Assembly: GCA_031257715.1 (NCBI GenBank)
Contig: JAIROE010000372.1
Coordinates: 1-7,850 of the forward strand
DNA length: 7,850 nt
Source: Treponema sp.
GTDB lineage: Bacteria; Spirochaetota; Spirochaetia; Treponematales; Breznakiellaceae
Direction of reading: 5' to 3'
In this document: in pieces, positions 6,557-7,850 of the stretch
How the letters are laid out: each line of letters starts with the position of its first letter
Position numbering within the stretch: position 1 is the first letter of the stretch
Made by a program: the position numbers and the translations under genes
The notes under the pieces: model-generated
Databases searched by the model: none
The model's input: the letters and a program-made list of their open reading frames with translations, nothing else
Told to the model about the DNA's origin: nothing

Positions 6557-6562
6557 GCCTAT

Positions 6563-6591
6563 AGAATAACCCCATCTACCCCGCTATTCAA
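6563..6591 (-). promoter_or_regulatory. Promoter of the HAD–CBS–DRTGG–PHP operon, leaderless
   Basis: On the minus strand TTGAAT (6591–6586, four of six to TTGACA) is followed after 17 bases by TATTCT (6568–6563, four of six to TATAAT). The hexamer is six bases before the ATG at 6556, which places the predicted start of transcription on the A of the start codon. The -35 box lies within the small palindrome CTATTCAATAG (6584–6594) in the middle of the divergent gap. Confidence 0.6.
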
Positions 6592-6614
6592 TAGTATTTT
6601 TTAGCCATACCGTG

Positions 6615-6620
6615 TATACT
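6615..6620 (+). promoter_or_regulatory. -10 element of parAB, leaderless
   Basis: TATACT (five of six to TATAAT) ends six bases before the ATG at 6627, so transcription should begin on that A. The six bases between are ATCCCC, with no Shine-Dalgarno sequence. No -35 match is found at 16–18 bases; that region is AT-rich (6590–6602). Confidence 0.5.
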
Positions 6621-6626
6621 ATCCCC

Positions 6627-7385
6627 ATGGGCAGGATTTATGTTTTTGTAAACCAGAAAGGGGGAGTGGGGAAGACAACCTCCGCCCTTAATATAGGGGC
6701 CTATCTTGCGGAAGCGGGAAAATCCGTGCTGTTGGTGGATTTTGACGCGCAGGCGAACCTTTCAAGCGGCATAGGGGCCGCGCCCTCGAGGCCGGGGATC
6801 TATGAGCTTCTTGCCGGAACCGCTGGCGTGGATGAAGCGATACGGCGCACCAAAATTCCCGCCCTTGAAGTGATTCCCGCCAGCATAGATCTTTCCGGGG
6901 CCGCGGTGGAACTTATAGAACAGGATGAACGGGATCTTTTCCTGAAAAAGGCGCTGGTCCCCATCCGCGACCGTTACGACTACATTCTCATCGACTGCCC
7001 CCCCTCGCTGGGGGTCCTGACCATCAACGGCATGGCCGCCGCCGACGCGGTGTTTATCCCCATGCAGTGTGAATATTTTGCCATGGAAGGGCTTTCCCTC
7101 CTGCTGCAGACCATCAAACGCATTCAGAAAAGCGTCAACCCTCCGCTTGCTATAGGGGGGATCTTCTTTACCATGTACGATCCCCGGACGCGGCTTGCAC
7201 AGGATGTCGTAAGGAATGTCAGTGCCTACTTCAAAAACAGGGTCTTTTCCACGATCATCCCCCGGAATGTCCGGCTTTCCGAGGCGCCATCGCACGGGCT
7301 CCCCATTTCGCTCTATGACCCCCAATGTTCCGGCGCAAAGGCCTACAGGAGCCTTGCCGAAGAGGTGGTGCGCCGTGGCGCCTAA
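6627..7385 (+). CDS. parA: Chromosome-partition ATPase ParA (Soj)
   Basis: ParA is a Walker-type ATPase that binds DNA non-specifically as an ATP dimer and, stimulated by ParB, moves origin regions apart. The 252-residue protein has the deviant Walker A motif NQKGGVGKTT (residues 9–18, with signature Lys11 and Lys16), the A' motif LLVDFDAQANLSSG, and the Walker B motif YILIDCPPSLG. It is of the short chromosomal Soj type, without the N-terminal DNA-binding extension of plasmid ParA proteins. The ATG at 6627 is preferred to a GTG at 6612 because it starts the protein five residues before the Walker strand, and because a -10 hexamer occupies the intervening bases. Its end overlaps parB by 11 bases. 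MinD and other family members are excluded by the adjoining parB and the overall sequence. Confidence 0.95.
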   Translation: MGRIYVFVNQKGGVGKTTSALNIGAYLAEAGKSVLLVDFDAQANLSSGIGAAPSRPGIYELLAGTAGVDEAIRRTKIPALEVIPASIDLSGAAVELIEQDERDLFLKKALVPIRDRYDYILIDCPPSLGVLTINGMAAADAVFIPMQCEYFAMEGLSLLLQTIKRIQKSVNPPLAIGGIFFTMYDPRTRLAQDVVRNVSAYFKNRVFSTIIPRNVRLSEAPSHGLPISLYDPQCSGAKAYRSLAEEVVRRGA

Positions 7386-7850
7386 ACACGGATTGGGGAA
7401 GGGCCTTGACGCCCTGCTTCCCCCCGGGCATGAGGCTTCTTCTTCTCCGGAAACGGACGGTCAAAATTCAGGCTGGGAACTTTTTATCGCCCTTGACAGG
7501 CTGCAGCCAAATCCCGATCAGCCCCGCAGGCATTTTGACGAAGAGGATCTTGAAGAACTGGCCGCTTCGATACGGGAACACGGGATCATAGAACCGGTTA
7601 TCGCCGAAGATTCAGGCGGCGGGAATTACACCATAATAGCCGGGGAACGGCGCTGCCGGGCGGCGCGTCTGGCGGGCCTTTCCCGTGTGCCGGTGATACT
7701 CCGCTCCTATTCGGAAGAAAAGCGCATGGAAATTTCCCTTGTGGAAAATATACAGCGCGCAAACCTTAATCCCATAGAGGAAGCCCTTGCCTACAGGCGC
7801 CTCATGGACCTTGCCGGCCTTTCCCAGGATGAAGTATCCGTCAGAGTCGG
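7375..7850 (+). CDS. parB: Chromosome-partition protein ParB (Spo0J), N-terminal part, cut by window edge
   Basis: ParB binds parS sites near the origin, loads onto DNA as a CTP-dependent clamp and stimulates ParA. 158 residues are visible. The opening KHGLGKGLDALLP is the typical N-terminal ParA-interaction segment; LQPNPDQPRRHFDEEDLEELAASI (about residues 43–66) starts the CTPase/ParB domain; IIAGERRCRAARLAGL contains the GERR nucleotide-binding motif; and SLVENIQRANLNPIEEALAY is the ENxQR motif region. The helix-turn-helix begins near the edge (LSQDEVSVRVG). The start is GTG at 7375, inside the last codons of parA, with an AGAGGTGG sequence upstream, so translation is coupled. Missing are the rest of the HTH and the dimerisation domain. 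Confidence 0.95.
   Translation, partial: MAPKHGLGKGLDALLPPGHEASSSPETDGQNSGWELFIALDRLQPNPDQPRRHFDEEDLEELAASIREHGIIEPVIAEDSGGGNYTIIAGERRCRAARLAGLSRVPVILRSYSEEKRMEISLVENIQRANLNPIEEALAYRRLMDLAGLSQDEVSVRV

Noticed and set aside
5666..6604. A 312-codon plus-strand open frame opposite the HAD and CBS/ATPase genes
   Set aside because: It is longer than the HAD gene but shows no recognisable domain, while the opposite strand carries all four HAD motifs in order and CBS/ATPase motifs. It is a GC-driven shadow frame.
6612..6626. GTG at 6612 as the start of parA
   Set aside because: It would translate through the -10 hexamer and adds five residues not expected before the Walker A strand; the ATG at 6627 fits the family.
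6762..7325. A 187-codon minus-strand open frame opposite parA
   Set aside because: ParA is fully intact on the plus strand; this is its shadow.
6557..7850. A parS site or DnaA boxes near parAB, marking the origin
   Set aside because: I saw no sequence resembling the TGTTTCACGTGAAACA consensus and no cluster of TTATCCACA-like boxes in the window.

Overview
The window looks like a piece of chromosome from a moderately GC-rich spirochaete, most likely Treponema-like. The reasons are the lipid-exporting, double-membrane style of its surface proteins (signal peptides plus beta-barrel-like C-termini), the gene mix, and the CBS/ATPase–DRTGG–PHP trio seen in fermentative anaerobes. The taxonomic call is an inference from gene content and general recall, not from any search. 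No rRNA, tRNA, mobile element or CRISPR array is visible, and the coding density is very high.

Layout. (1) Positions 1–1499, minus strand: the fatty-acid initiation genes fabH and fabD (fabD runs off the left edge). They are driven by a strong sigma70-type promoter at 1545–1572, with a perfect inverted repeat lying over the predicted transcription start. (2) Positions 1650–2387, plus strand: a lone exported, probably outer-membrane beta-barrel protein of unknown function. (3) Positions 2438–6556, minus strand: a compact run of five genes in the order Cof-type HAD phosphatase, CBS-pair/ATPase regulator, DRTGG-domain protein, PHP phosphoesterase, and an NlpC/P60 peptidase with a barrel-like C-terminal domain. 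The first four overlap or are almost touching; the last follows after 55 bases and may have its own promoter. (4) Positions 6627–7850, plus strand: parA and parB (parB runs off the right edge), divergent from the HAD operon across a 70-base gap.

How the genes work together. FabD and FabH supply malonyl-ACP and the first condensation of type II fatty-acid synthesis, and would be transcribed together. ParA and ParB are the chromosome-partition ATPase and its parS-binding CTPase partner. The CBS/ATPase, DRTGG and PHP proteins look like a small adenylate-sensing regulatory module; in other anaerobes the same families are found beside [FeFe]-hydrogenase genes, but no hydrogenase subunit is in this window.

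The most notable non-coding patterns are the fab operator-like palindrome, and the fact that three promoter-proximal genes (the barrel protein, the HAD phosphatase and parA) lack a usable Shine-Dalgarno sequence and have a -10-like hexamer ending 6–7 bases before the start codon, as expected for leaderless mRNAs. Genes inside operons mostly do have Shine-Dalgarno-like sequences.
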